This document shows positions 9,096-17,853 of a stretch of DNA of 53,563 nt, piece by piece (position 1 is the stretch's first letter; every line of letters starts with the position of its first letter). The position numbers were made by a program, and so were the translations under genes. The DNA lies in the NCBI GenBank assembly GCA_016215215.1, contig JACRKW010000151.1, positions 1 through 53,563 of the forward strand, written 5' to 3'. Source of the DNA: Acidobacteriota bacterium. GTDB taxonomy: Bacteria > Acidobacteriota > Terriglobia > Bryobacterales > Bryobacteraceae. A model generated the notes under the pieces. That model searched no databases and had not been told where the DNA came from. It saw only the letters and a program-made list of their open reading frames with translations.

Positions 9096-10487
9096 ATGTC
9101 TAAGCCATCCAACACGGAATGCCGGTACTGCGGCGCGCGGCTCAGGCCGGAGGCTGTTGAGCGTGGTGCGGACTTTTGCTGCGAAGATCACCACGAGACC
9201 TTTCTCGCCCTCGAATGCCTGGGGGTCAATCAAGAGGACATGAAGAGGAGAGCAATCAAGTCCGCCACGGAAACTTGCAGCCCTCTGGAATCCGATGGAG
9301 AGGAAATGCCAAAGCGGGTTCGACGGGTAACGCCGATCAATCCGCCGCCGGCACAAGCGCACGGGGACCCAGGAGAACCCAAGAAGGGCAACTGCAGAGC
9401 GTGCGGGGCGGCGCTTGCGGTCTTGTCGCGGCTGCGCGGGGTCCAGTATTGCTCGGCGGAGTGCGAAGAACGGCACACCAAAACGCAGACGGAACACTTT
9501 CTGACCAGGCTCGCTTGGCGGCCGCATGGTGAACCTGCGGTGGAGCGTACAAATCGCGTCGTGCGAATCCGGCCCCCGGCCGGCGCTTCCGTCGCCCCGC
9601 CTCCTGCGGTGAAAGAACCGCAATGGCACCTCAATCAGTTTGTGTGCGGCGGAGCGATTGCCCGAACCCCGACCGGGATCGTAGCGCCTTCAATAACACC
9701 TCCTTCCCGGCTCCGCCGTGGTGCGCCTGCGGGAACGTCTGCCGCAAGCCCGGCGCGGTCTGCAGAATCGGCGCAGTTGCCCATCGCGAGTCCCCCCTCT
9801 GGATTCTGGCGAAACTTTGAGAGGCCGGAAGTGCCGTCGCGGCTCATTCCGCCCACCGTGGCTGACCAAGTCATTCCAGGGAGGCTGGCCGGAGCAGGGG
9901 CGTGCCTCAAACGAGCCCACGGCCATGCGGAGGATCTTCTGATTCATCCGGCGGCGGCAGGGGTGCCTGCGGAGCATCCGCGTCCGGACGCCTGGAAACA
10001 AGATTGGGGCGTCTGCCCGGCGGTGGTTCCACAACCCACTCAACACCAGTGGACGAAGAAGTGGAGCACTTGCGCCTCGCTGAATCCCGTACCGCAACTC
10101 AATGTAGTTTCATGGAGGCGCACGTCCGGGATCACCAGCCTTGATCCGCCAGTGAAGACCTGGTCCGCAGCCAGTACCGCGACCGTCTTATGGATATCCA
10201 CTGAGCCGCAACAACAACTGCCGCAGCCAGCCCGATACGCACCTGGCTACAAGTACTCACAGGCTAAGGCGAATTTTGCCACGCTGTTGGTCTCACCACT
10301 GTCGAGGCATGGAAGCAGCACACAATCCTGGGCAAACATGAACCCACTGAGCCGCAACAACAACTGCCGCAGCCAGGTCGATCCTCGCCTGGCTACAAGT
10401 ACTTACAGGCCAAGGCAATTTCCGCCACGCTGTTGGTCCCGGCACTGGTCAGGCACGGAAGCAGTACGCAATCCTGGGCAAACATGA
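9096..10487 (+). pseudogene. Double zinc-ribbon repeat protein, 5' part, frameshifted
   Basis: The N-terminal ~150 residues hold two related zinc-finger-like units: CRYCGARL...FCCEDH (residues about 9-32) and CRACGAAL...YCSAECEERH (about 101-128). Each has a CxxC knuckle, a 15-16 residue spacer and a Cys/His-rich second half, so they look like a tandem duplication. A Pro/Ala-rich, probably disordered stretch follows, then the first unit of an 89-residue repeat (TEPQQQLPQPARYAPGY). The frame is lost at 10343/10344, after which the protein would read about 47 unrelated residues and stop. Restoring 121 bp at that point joins this frame exactly to the downstream open frame ending at 11704, giving an uninterrupted 909-residue protein. 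GTG 9093 is an alternative start. I do not recognise the family; function unknown. Confidence 0.55.
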
Positions 10488-10777
10488 ACAGCGAACGCGG
10501 GCCACAGAAACTCGATGTGGCCTCATGGAGGCACACGTCCGGGATCACCAACCTTGAGCTCTCAGTGAAGGCCTGGTCCGCAGCCAGTGCCGCGACCGTC
10601 TTCTGGAGATCCACTGAGCCTCAACAACAACTGCCGCAGCCAGCCCGATACGCACCTGGCTACAAGTACTTCCAGGCCAAGGCAATTTCCGCCACGCCGT
10701 TGGTCCCGGCACTGGTCAGCCACGGAAGCAGTACACAATCCTGGGTAAACATGAACGGCGAAGGCGGGCCACAGAAA
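10096..10777 (+). repeat. Three degenerate coding tandem repeats, 267-bp period
   Basis: Three related units lie in tandem: A (10096-10343), B (10344-10510) and C (10511-10777). The shared landmark CCACTGAGCC occurs at 10198, 10344 and 10611, so spacings are 146 and 267 bp. Units B and C share one reading frame; A is in another. Each unit, read in its own frame, encodes nearly the same peptide, with landmarks TEPQQQLPQP, PGYKY and HGSSTQSW. The substitutions between units A and C are partly synonymous. The 146-bp spacing equals one full 267-bp unit minus 121 bp, so B appears to have lost its first 121 bp. Confidence 0.85.
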
Positions 10778-11704
10778 CAAAGCAGTCCTATCAGGCGCCA
10801 CCCGCCGAGTCCACTCCGATGCCCTACAACTGTCTGTGTCTTCCTAGAGGCTGGCTTGGCGAAGCCCGCCAGAGAGGAGTGGGTGGCCAACCCAGCAGGG
10901 TGGGAGAGCAGGCGGCACCAAACAGTGGAGCGGCACTTTGGCTTTGTGGAAACGAAATGGGGCCTGCCGGCGAGACGCCTGCCTTACGGCATCGTGGGGT
11001 CCCTTGGCCACACGCCCACGGGACCAGGCGAGGCCTCGGAGAAAGCTCCGCAACCGCGATTTCGAATCTCAAACTGGAGCCGTGGCAGGCTGCGGGCCGC
11101 ACCGGCAATGAAATGGGATTTTGACAGGGGATCGATCCGCCCGGCCCCGCTTCTTGATTTGAGGCTGACGCCAACTCGAGCAGCCGAAAATCCATGGATC
11201 CTCCCCCTGGACGGCGGCGCAGTGGCGTTGTTCAACACATCCAGCAGGCACGTAGCACTAGCGCGTGCCGAACCGCCACACCGAGCATTCAAGGCTCCGG
11301 CGGGCGGCTCCTCCTGGTGGCCTGGACAACCGAATCCCCTCCCATTGGCGCGGGGCAGAGCTGAAGCAGAATGGATCCGGCTACCGTTGGAACGGGTCCG
11401 GTGTGCCGCAGCGCCCCCTGGGTCTCCGAACCGGCGTGCGCTCGCCGCACAGTGGGAACCAGGTGTGGCTCAGGTCCAGATCCAGATAGCGGCACAGTCT
11501 GGAATGCGGCCGGCGCCGCGATGGCCAATCAGGCTTCGCAGGCTGCACCTGGCCACACGGCATTCGGCGGGTGTTCCGAGGGGAGCGGAGATTAACTCAA
11601 ATGAGTGTAATTCACTATATTTTTTGGCAAATACAGTCCATTCGCTACAGGTGGAACGGGTGTCTGCCGATGATGTGGATCGAACCAAAGCCCGCGTAGG
11701 GTGA
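10344..11704 (+). pseudogene. Double zinc-ribbon repeat protein, 3' part
   Basis: This is the continuation of the gene that begins at 9096, in another frame. It is open from 10344 to the stop at 11704 and encodes repeat units B and C, followed by about 310 residues rich in Arg, Pro and Ala with no domain I recognise. The reading frame within units B and C is conserved with unit A, which argues that it was translated in the ancestral gene. Upstream translation cannot reach it without a frameshift; an internal TTG at 10433 is the first possible start but has no convincing ribosome-binding site. The far C-terminal part may be non-coding drift. Confidence 0.4.
11592..11621 (+). promoter_or_regulatory. 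Candidate promoter for the TPR gene
   Basis: TTAACT (11592-11597) and TATATT (11616-11621) are 18 bp apart in a short AT-rich island within otherwise high-GC DNA, about 100 bp before the TPR gene start. Both boxes match four or more consensus positions. The island overlaps the end of the decayed upstream frame, which supports that frame not being under strong coding constraint at its 3' end. Confidence 0.4.
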
Positions 11705-11722
11705 AAGCCGGAGTGAAGAGAA

Positions 11723-13342
11723 ATGGAAAACACAGGATCGACCGAAAGACTCGCCGAGAACCACAATGTCCACGAGCAGCGGCTCCCGGAAGCGCTCGGC
11801 AGAGCGGCAGCTCTTCACATCAGAGGCTTCAAGGGCGAGGCCCTGAGGGAGTTGACCGATCTACTGCAGCAAGAACCCGGCTGCGCGGCCGGGCATCTGG
11901 CGCGGGCGCGAATCGAGATGGAAGAAGGCGACTACAGCGCGGCAGCGCGGAGCTGGGAGTTGTGGCACGAACTCGGAAAGGCGGATGCCGACAGTTGGCT
12001 TGCGTTGGGACAGTGCTATCAACAGGCCAGCAGGTGGCGGGAATCGGCTAGGGCGTTTGAGCATGTGTTGGAGGCCCGGCCAGAGGATCGCTCGGCGCGA
12101 CTTGGCCTGGGACTGAGCCTGTTGCATGCGGAGGAACCGGAGAGTGCCCTGACGCACCTGCTCACGTACCTGGAAGGGCAACCCGGCGACCCACAAGCCA
12201 GGTTCAGCTTGGCAGCGGCCTACCAGGCGCTGGAGCAAAACACAGAAGCGGCGAGGCTGTATCGGGAGTTGATCGCCGAGGGGCACCTTCGCTCCGAGTC
12301 ACTGAGTAACCTTCTGGTCATTCTGCGGACGAGCAACGATCTGGCCGGCATGAAAGATGTCAGCGCCCAGATGCTGGAGGCTGACGGCGGTTCGCTGCAA
12401 GCTCTGGAGGGTGCGGCGTTCGCCGCGTTTCACTCCGGCGAATACGCAATTGCGGCGGAGTACTGTGAGAGGATCGTCGAGCTGGACGGCGGACGGCAGG
12501 AGAGCTGGATGAATCTGGCCTTGTGCCGGCGCAAACTGCAAGAGTTGGAGCCTGCGCGGCAGGCCTATGAGCGGGCGCTGTTGGTGAACCCGGGCCTGAC
12601 AGAAGCACACGTACAGACAGTCGGAATGCTGATCGATCAGGGCCGGATGGAAGAGGCAGCTGAGCATTGCAGGAGAAGCATCGAACTTTGCCCCGACGCT
12701 GAGGAGCTCTATATCGCCTTGAGCGGGATTCACGAGAACGCCGGCCGAACGGAGGATGCGATTGTCGTGCTGCAGGCGTGGTTGCGGCGTCATACTGACA
12801 GTGCCGAAGCGCGATTCCGCCTTGGCTTGCTCTACCTGGCGTGCGAGTCGTACGGCGAGGCGAAGCTGGCGTTTCAAGCATGCCTGGCGATGCGGCAGGA
12901 TTGGCCGGAAGCCGCCTTGAACCTCTCTCTGACATCCCTGGAGGCGGGCGATCTGGCGGCGGCAGCCCGCCATATACAATCCGCCAACACTCTACGGCCG
13001 GATTGGGAACCGGCGTTGCGGGCTTCGGCTGTCATCATGCTGAAGCTCGGGGCGCTTGAAGAATCATTGGATTACCACAAGCGGCTGGTGGAGTTGGGCT
13101 GCCGCGAGCCCGAGGTGCTCTATAACGTGGCCTTGCTTTGCGAGCAAGTGGCGCTGGGTGAGGAAGCGGTCCACTACTACCAGCAAGCGCTCGCAGAACG
13201 GCCGGAGTTCACAGAAGCGCTCGTGGGTCTGGGGCATGCTCTGGAGAACCAGGGAAGAACGGAAGATGCTCGCGAGAGTTGGGCCAAGGCCATGGAACAG
13301 CGGCCGGCCCTGGCGATGGAGTACTTTGGCGTCGCTCAGTAG
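11723..13342 (+). CDS. Tetratricopeptide-repeat protein
   Basis: A 539-residue protein made almost entirely of TPR helices-turn-helices. Typical signatures recur about every 34 residues, for example SWLALGQCYQQASRWRESA, ARFSLAAAYQALEQNTEAA, EALVGLGHALENQGRTEDA. There is no signal peptide or membrane segment, so a cytoplasmic scaffold role is likely; the partner is unknown. ATG 11723 follows GAAGAGA at suitable distance. It follows the decayed zinc-ribbon gene on the same strand and is followed by a tRNA on the other strand. Confidence 0.9.
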   Translation: MENTGSTERLAENHNVHEQRLPEALGRAAALHIRGFKGEALRELTDLLQQEPGCAAGHLARARIEMEEGDYSAAARSWELWHELGKADADSWLALGQCYQQASRWRESARAFEHVLEARPEDRSARLGLGLSLLHAEEPESALTHLLTYLEGQPGDPQARFSLAAAYQALEQNTEAARLYRELIAEGHLRSESLSNLLVILRTSNDLAGMKDVSAQMLEADGGSLQALEGAAFAAFHSGEYAIAAEYCERIVELDGGRQESWMNLALCRRKLQELEPARQAYERALLVNPGLTEAHVQTVGMLIDQGRMEEAAEHCRRSIELCPDAEELYIALSGIHENAGRTEDAIVVLQAWLRRHTDSAEARFRLGLLYLACESYGEAKLAFQACLAMRQDWPEAALNLSLTSLEAGDLAAAARHIQSANTLRPDWEPALRASAVIMLKLGALEESLDYHKRLVELGCREPEVLYNVALLCEQVALGEEAVHYYQQALAERPEFTEALVGLGHALENQGRTEDARESWAKAMEQRPALAMEYFGVAQ

Positions 13343-13361
13343 TGGCGCGATCCGGCAAGGA

Positions 13362-13450
13362 TGGTGCCCGGGGTGGGGCTTGAACCCACACGGCCCTTTC
13401 GGGCCAACGGATTTTAAGTCCGTTGCGTCTGCCAGTTTCGCCACCCGGGC
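13362..13450 (-). tRNA. tRNA-Leu (anticodon UAA)
   Basis: The minus strand folds as a type II tRNA. The acceptor stem pairs GCCCGGG (13450-13444) with CCCGGGC (13372-13366), followed by discriminator A and an encoded CCA (13364-13362). The anticodon arm is ACGGA-CTTAAAA-TCCGT, giving anticodon UAA. A long variable arm (GGCCC/GGGCC) and the T-arm GTGGGTTCAAGCCCCAC are present. The 89-nt length including CCA fits tRNA-Leu. No mobile element is inserted at its 3' end. Confidence 0.97.
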
Positions 13451-13548
13451 GGGGTGAAGTGCAGGACGGCCGCCTTCAGTGTAACGAAATGAAGATGCGG
13501 TTCGGCTGGCGTGGTTCGGCCGCAACTTCAGGGAAGGCCCGCGGTTCA

Positions 13549-14157
13549 ATGGGGTATATGAACAAAGCACTGAGGGTTCTGATTATGACCCTGGCGCCGG
13601 GCCTCGCCGTTGCGCAGATGCCAGGCGGCCCGACGCTGCCAATCGCCATCCGACCGTTTCCTCAACTGGTTAAGTATCTTGGGCTTGACGAAAAGCAATC
13701 GACCGAACTGCGGCGGATCGGTAGCGAGTTCGACAGTTACCTATTCGTCAAGCAAATGAGGGCCATCCAGGTGAATGTTGAGATCAGCGCGGAGACGCAA
13801 AGGGACGTGGTGGACCCCATGGCACTGGGTGCGCGCTACGCCGAACTGGAGGCCATCTGCCGCGAGGCCCGCGATACGGAAAAGAAGACTCAGGAAAGTG
13901 CGCGAAAGGTGCTCAACGCGGCGCAGAATGCCAAGGTGCAGGTGTTGGAACAGGCCTATGCCCTGTTGCCGGTGATTGCCGAGGCGGATGCGGCACACCT
14001 GATGAATGCGCCAATGGATGGTTCGGTGTTGACGCAGACATCCGTTTTGCGGGGGATTCCAGGCACGGGCACAGCAGGGCTTCCGGGTTGCCGGAATCCC
14101 GGGGCGTCCGGCGGCCTCGTATTCATGCCGCTTCAGTCCGGCGCCAGCGATCAATAA
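13549..14157 (+). CDS. Small secreted Spy/CpxP-like helical protein
   Basis: A roughly 200-residue protein with an N-terminal signal peptide (MNKALRVLIMTLAPGLAVAQ) and a helical, charged body. The opening KYLGLDEKQSTELRRI resembles the LTxxQ-like start of Spy/CpxP-type periplasmic proteins, which act as ATP-independent chaperones or stress sensors. The longer frame from 13423 is rejected because it would run through the tRNA gene. ATG 13549 (GGGAAGG 11 nt upstream) and ATG 13558 are both plausible starts. The C-terminal ~40 residues are Gly-rich and low in structure. Assignment to the Spy/CpxP fold is inference from pattern, not a firm match. Its stop overlaps the convergent BACON gene by 7 bases. 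Confidence 0.65.
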   Translation: MGYMNKALRVLIMTLAPGLAVAQMPGGPTLPIAIRPFPQLVKYLGLDEKQSTELRRIGSEFDSYLFVKQMRAIQVNVEISAETQRDVVDPMALGARYAELEAICREARDTEKKTQESARKVLNAAQNAKVQVLEQAYALLPVIAEADAAHLMNAPMDGSVLTQTSVLRGIPGTGTAGLPGCRNPGASGGLVFMPLQSGASDQ

Positions 14158-17100
14158 GGCAGAGGCCGGAAGCTGGTGAATGCCTCCCCGGAGAAGCGCA
14201 GTCCCAAAGCCGAAACCTGTCCGGAGCGGATACGGAACTCCGCCGCCCCGCGTACTCCGCGTACCTGCGGATAGCGCGTCAATGCAAAGGCGTCGTGCCC
14301 GCGCGGAGGCAGAATCAGAGTCTCGGTGCGGAGAACGCGGGCTTGCTCGTCGCGGAAGGTGATGTCGATTGTGGCGCTGTCGGTGGTGCTGATATTGGCC
14401 AGCGCCGTGGTGGTGACGAATTCAGTATTGTCGAAGGGGAGCAGGAAATGCGCCGGCGTGCCGGCATTGATGGGCACGGCGGCTTCCTGATCGGGCCGGC
14501 CCTCGGTGGATTGCCGGAAAACGGCAAAGCCGCTGACACGCTGCATGGAGACCACCTCAGCCCACCCTTGTGACGCAGTTCCCAATCCGCGCGTGCGCCA
14601 CGTGTAGGAGGCGCCAACCTTGATGGTGACCTCCGGTGGAGGGTTGCCTTCCAGCGTCGGATTCCAGGTTTGGGTGTTCGTGCTGCTTGCCGAAGTCTGC
14701 CGCGCGAAGCGCAGCGAGACGCGAGCCGGGACCGTGTCGTTGTTCACGACGGTGACGGAGGTGGAGAAGCCGCCGCCGTCGGCGATCTGTGGAATGGAGA
14801 GGCGGCCGGTGGCCGCGGCGTTCAAGGTTTGCGGCTCGATCGACGTGAAGGGTTCGCCACTGAAGCGCAGTGCAGTGGCAGACATGCGGCCGCCTGAGGT
14901 AACCAATTCGACCGTACCGCGCCGGTTCACTGCGGAGGGCATCTCGCTGGGCAAGGTGAAAGCAGCGTGCCCCAGCGGAGGCAGGGTACGTGACCACGAG
15001 CCCGGGCCGCCCGAAGGGTGCAGCTCCCCACCGTCGTCGCGCACCACGGCCTCGACAGAGGCGGTCTCCGTCGTACTCGTGTTGGTCAGGGCCACGGCGA
15101 GCACATAGGGGGAGCGGTTCTCGAAGGGGATCAGCACCCGCTGTTGCCAGCCCGAGTTCATGGGGATGGCGGCTTCACGCGGCGCGCCGCCGGGCGGCGT
15201 CAGCCGGAACAGGGCGAATCCTCCGAGCTTCTGTTCACAGAGCACCTGCGCCCAGCCGGCATCGCCGGAGGCGCCCAGACCGCGCGTGTTCCAGGTGTAG
15301 GAAGTGCCTACGGGGATAAGTACGTTTTCGGTGGGCGCATCACCGGCCATCAGCGGAGACCAGGGCTGGGTGGAGCCGTCAGGAGCGGCTTTCAGGAAGC
15401 GTAGCGAGACGCGCGCCGGAACGGCGTCGAGATTCACGATGGTGATGGAGGTCTGGAAATTGTCGCCGTCGGCCACGCGGGGGATGGAGTAGACAGGGGA
15501 TCCCCAAGGCTTCAGCACAGCGGGCACCACGTCGGATGGAGTGTCGGAGGACGCCGGAACCAGTTGAACCTCGCCCGAGGCCGGCAGGACGGCCTGGTTG
15601 GAGACGTTTTGGATGCCCGCAACGCCCGGTGTGACCAGACTACCGGAGGCCACCTGCAGCCACGCGCCCGTACTGGTGGGCGAGACCGTAACCGGGACCT
15701 GCGGGCGGTCCCTGGAAAGGACGGTCAAAGCCTGGCTGGGGGCCGTCTGGCCCGGATCGGCGTAGAACTCCATCCGGGAGGGGAAGAACGAGAGCGCGGC
15801 CGTGACGGTAGAACCTTCGCTCACGGTGATGGCCGCCGGGATCACGATGGTGTCGCGGCCAGTGGCCGTGATGGTCAGGCTGGCCGTGCTGGCGCCAAGA
15901 GAGAGGCCGCTGGCGTCGGCGCGGACCGTGAACGAATCCCGCCCCCCTCCGGGAGCCAAGCCGGCGGTCTTGCCGGGAATCAACCAGGTGGCAGAAGAAG
16001 TGACGGCGTAGGCGACCGGCGCACCCTGGTTGGTCAAGGTGACTGTCTGTGCGGCGGGCGGAGTCGCGCCAGAGCCTTGGGTGGCGAAGAACGCCAGTTC
16101 GGCCACGTCGGCGGTCAGGCTGCTGGGAGTCACCACGATGAGTTGGACGGGCACCAGATAGGCCCCGGCTGGCGTGGGCGAGCCGGGGGCAGCGGTCAGC
16201 AGCACCGACCCGGCGTAAGCGCCGGGCTGCAGGGAGGTGGCATCGACGGTCACCGAGACGATGTCCGGGAAGACGGAGGTGCTGGACTTGTTCACCGACA
16301 GCCACCCACCGGAACTGTTCGGCTGGATGGAAACGATCGCCGGCGTGGTCTGGCTGAAGGAGATGGCGAGGTTCTGCGAAGCGGTAGAACCCTGGGCGAC
16401 GGTGAACGCGATGAGGTTCGGCGCTGCGCTGATGGAGCCGCCGTTGACCAGGAACGTGACAGGGATGATGCGGGTGGTGCGCCCTGGAGCGGCGACCGTC
16501 ACCGTGCCGCTGTACGGCTGCAGAGGATCGGGGTTGGCGGCCAAATTGGCTGGATTCGCGCTGACGGTGAAAGTGTCGCTGCCGTTGGTGGGCACGCTCC
16601 CGCTGGTCTTCTCCAAAACGATCCAGGGCTGACTGCGGGTGACGGTGTAATTTGCGCCGGATCCGCTGGCGAGCACGGTGAGCGTCTGCGGCGCGGTTTG
16701 CCCCACCGAGCCGGCGTCTGCGACGAAACTCAGGGAGGTTGGCGTGACGTTGATGTCAGGCGGCGGATTCAGCGTCAAACGGACCTGAATGGTCCGTGTG
16801 GGACGTCCGGTGGCGATCACGGAGACCGTGTCGGTGTAGATTCCGGCTCCCAGACCCGTGGGGCTCACAGTAATGGTGAAAGTATCCGAGCCGTCCGTCG
16901 GCAGGGGCCCGTTGGACTTGGAGAACCAAATCCAGGACTGCGTCTTGGAAAGGGAATAGGTGACCGCGGGACCTGTATTGGAGACGGTGACCGTGGCCGT
17001 CTTGGCGGTGGTGCTGCCGGCCGTGTCAGTGTAGGAAACCGGTGAGGGATTGGTGGAGACGGTCAGGTCGGTGCCGGCGGTTACAGTGAGCTTTACCGTG

Positions 17101-17738
17101 ACCGTCTTCGGCAACGCGGGCATCCCGCTGAGCATGGAGAAGGTGACGGTGCCTGTATGCAGACCTGGCGACAGCGCGGCGGGATTGATCTGCAGCGTGA
17201 CACTATCGGGGAAGGTGGAGGTCTGCGTCTTGGTGACGCCCAGCCAGTCGCCGCTGCTGGCAGGCGAGATCAGCATCGTGCCCGCCCCGGTGAATTGAAT
17301 ACCCACGTTCTGAGTGGCGGTCTGGAGCGACGTGAGCGACAAGGAGAAAGAGGTCGGCGTGGGCGTGATGATGCCGCCCTGCAGTGTCATGTTGACCGCG
17401 ATGATTGTATTGGGGCGGCCGGGAGCCGTGACGGTGACAGTGCCGCCGTAGCTGCCCGCCTCTTTTCCGGCAGGGTCCACGCGAATCGAAACCGATGTTG
17501 TGCCGCCGGCGGTGATGGTGCCGGTAGAAGGGGTGAAAGAGATCCACGGCTGGTTGGCTGACAGGGAGTATGTCGTCAGGGCGTCGGGATTGGTCAAGGT
17601 GACGTTTTGAGCGGACAGGCCTGTGGCGCCGGCGTTCAAGGTGAAGTTCACCGGATTGAGGGTGGCTGTGACGGCCTGCGCCCAAGCGGACACGGCGAGC
17701 GCTCCCACAAGCAGCAATAGCCGGACAAGAAAGATCAT
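14151..17738 (-). CDS. Secreted BACON/Ig-like repeat surface protein
   Basis: An 1195-residue exported protein. Residues 1-22 are a signal peptide ending SAWAQA. About seven tandem ~95-residue beta-sandwich repeats follow, each with a strand rich in Pro/Thr/Ser, a Q.W(I/L) core (NQPWISFTP, TQSWIWFSK, SQPWIVLEK) and a closing GTVTV(T/A)APG, matching the BACON domain pattern. From about residue 760, two homologous modules of about 215 residues begin with IPRVADGDNFQTSITIVN and IPQIADGGGFSTSVTVVN and each end in LRFSGE(P/A)FTS. BACON domains are thought to bind glycans or glycoproteins; the C-terminal module I recognise only as a duplicated beta-rich unit. No sortase or membrane anchor is visible, so it may be released or held at the outer membrane. 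Confidence 0.85.
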   Translation of the reverse strand: MIFLVRLLLLVGALAVSAWAQAVTATLNPVNFTLNAGATGLSAQNVTLTNPDALTTYSLSANQPWISFTPSTGTITAGGTTSVSIRVDPAGKEAGSYGGTVTVTAPGRPNTIIAVNMTLQGGIITPTPTSFSLSLTSLQTATQNVGIQFTGAGTMLISPASSGDWLGVTKTQTSTFPDSVTLQINPAALSPGLHTGTVTFSMLSGMPALPKTVTVKLTVTAGTDLTVSTNPSPVSYTDTAGSTTAKTATVTVSNTGPAVTYSLSKTQSWIWFSKSNGPLPTDGSDTFTITVSPTGLGAGIYTDTVSVIATGRPTRTIQVRLTLNPPPDINVTPTSLSFVADAGSVGQTAPQTLTVLASGSGANYTVTRSQPWIVLEKTSGSVPTNGSDTFTVSANPANLAANPDPLQPYSGTVTVAAPGRTTRIIPVTFLVNGGSISAAPNLIAFTVAQGSTASQNLAISFSQTTPAIVSIQPNSSGGWLSVNKSSTSVFPDIVSVTVDATSLQPGAYAGSVLLTAAPGSPTPAGAYLVPVQLIVVTPSSLTADVAELAFFATQGSGATPPAAQTVTLTNQGAPVAYAVTSSATWLIPGKTAGLAPGGGRDSFTVRADASGLSLGASTASLTITATGRDTIVIPAAITVSEGSTVTAALSFFPSRMEFYADPGQTAPSQALTVLSRDRPQVPVTVSPTSTGAWLQVASGSLVTPGVAGIQNVSNQAVLPASGEVQLVPASSDTPSDVVPAVLKPWGSPVYSIPRVADGDNFQTSITIVNLDAVPARVSLRFLKAAPDGSTQPWSPLMAGDAPTENVLIPVGTSYTWNTRGLGASGDAGWAQVLCEQKLGGFALFRLTPPGGAPREAAIPMNSGWQQRVLIPFENRSPYVLAVALTNTSTTETASVEAVVRDDGGELHPSGGPGSWSRTLPPLGHAAFTLPSEMPSAVNRRGTVELVTSGGRMSATALRFSGEPFTSIEPQTLNAAATGRLSIPQIADGGGFSTSVTVVNNDTVPARVSLRFARQTSASSTNTQTWNPTLEGNPPPEVTIKVGASYTWRTRGLGTASQGWAEVVSMQRVSGFAVFRQSTEGRPDQEAAVPINAGTPAHFLLPFDNTEFVTTTALANISTTDSATIDITFRDEQARVLRTETLILPPRGHDAFALTRYPQVRGVRGAAEFRIRSGQVSALGLRFSGEAFTSFRPLPY

Positions 17739-17853
17739 CGAAGGCGCTCCAACAATATCGGCAAGACTACCAGACTACAACTGTCGCCGGAGGTCCGCTG
17801 GAGTAGCGGATAATGGGAGCAGCCAACACCTGAACTGGAAGGATCCACAACGA

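Noticed and set aside
10096-10777. CRISPR array
   Set aside because: Units are long, coding and unevenly spaced, with no short identical repeats, unique spacers or cas genes.
13423-13548. Upstream start for the Spy/CpxP-like gene
   Set aside because: It would overlap the tRNA-Leu gene and lacks a signal peptide in the right place.
15564-17045. 493-codon plus-strand frame
   Set aside because: Antisense of the BACON repeats; Gly/Arg/Asp-rich with no domain.
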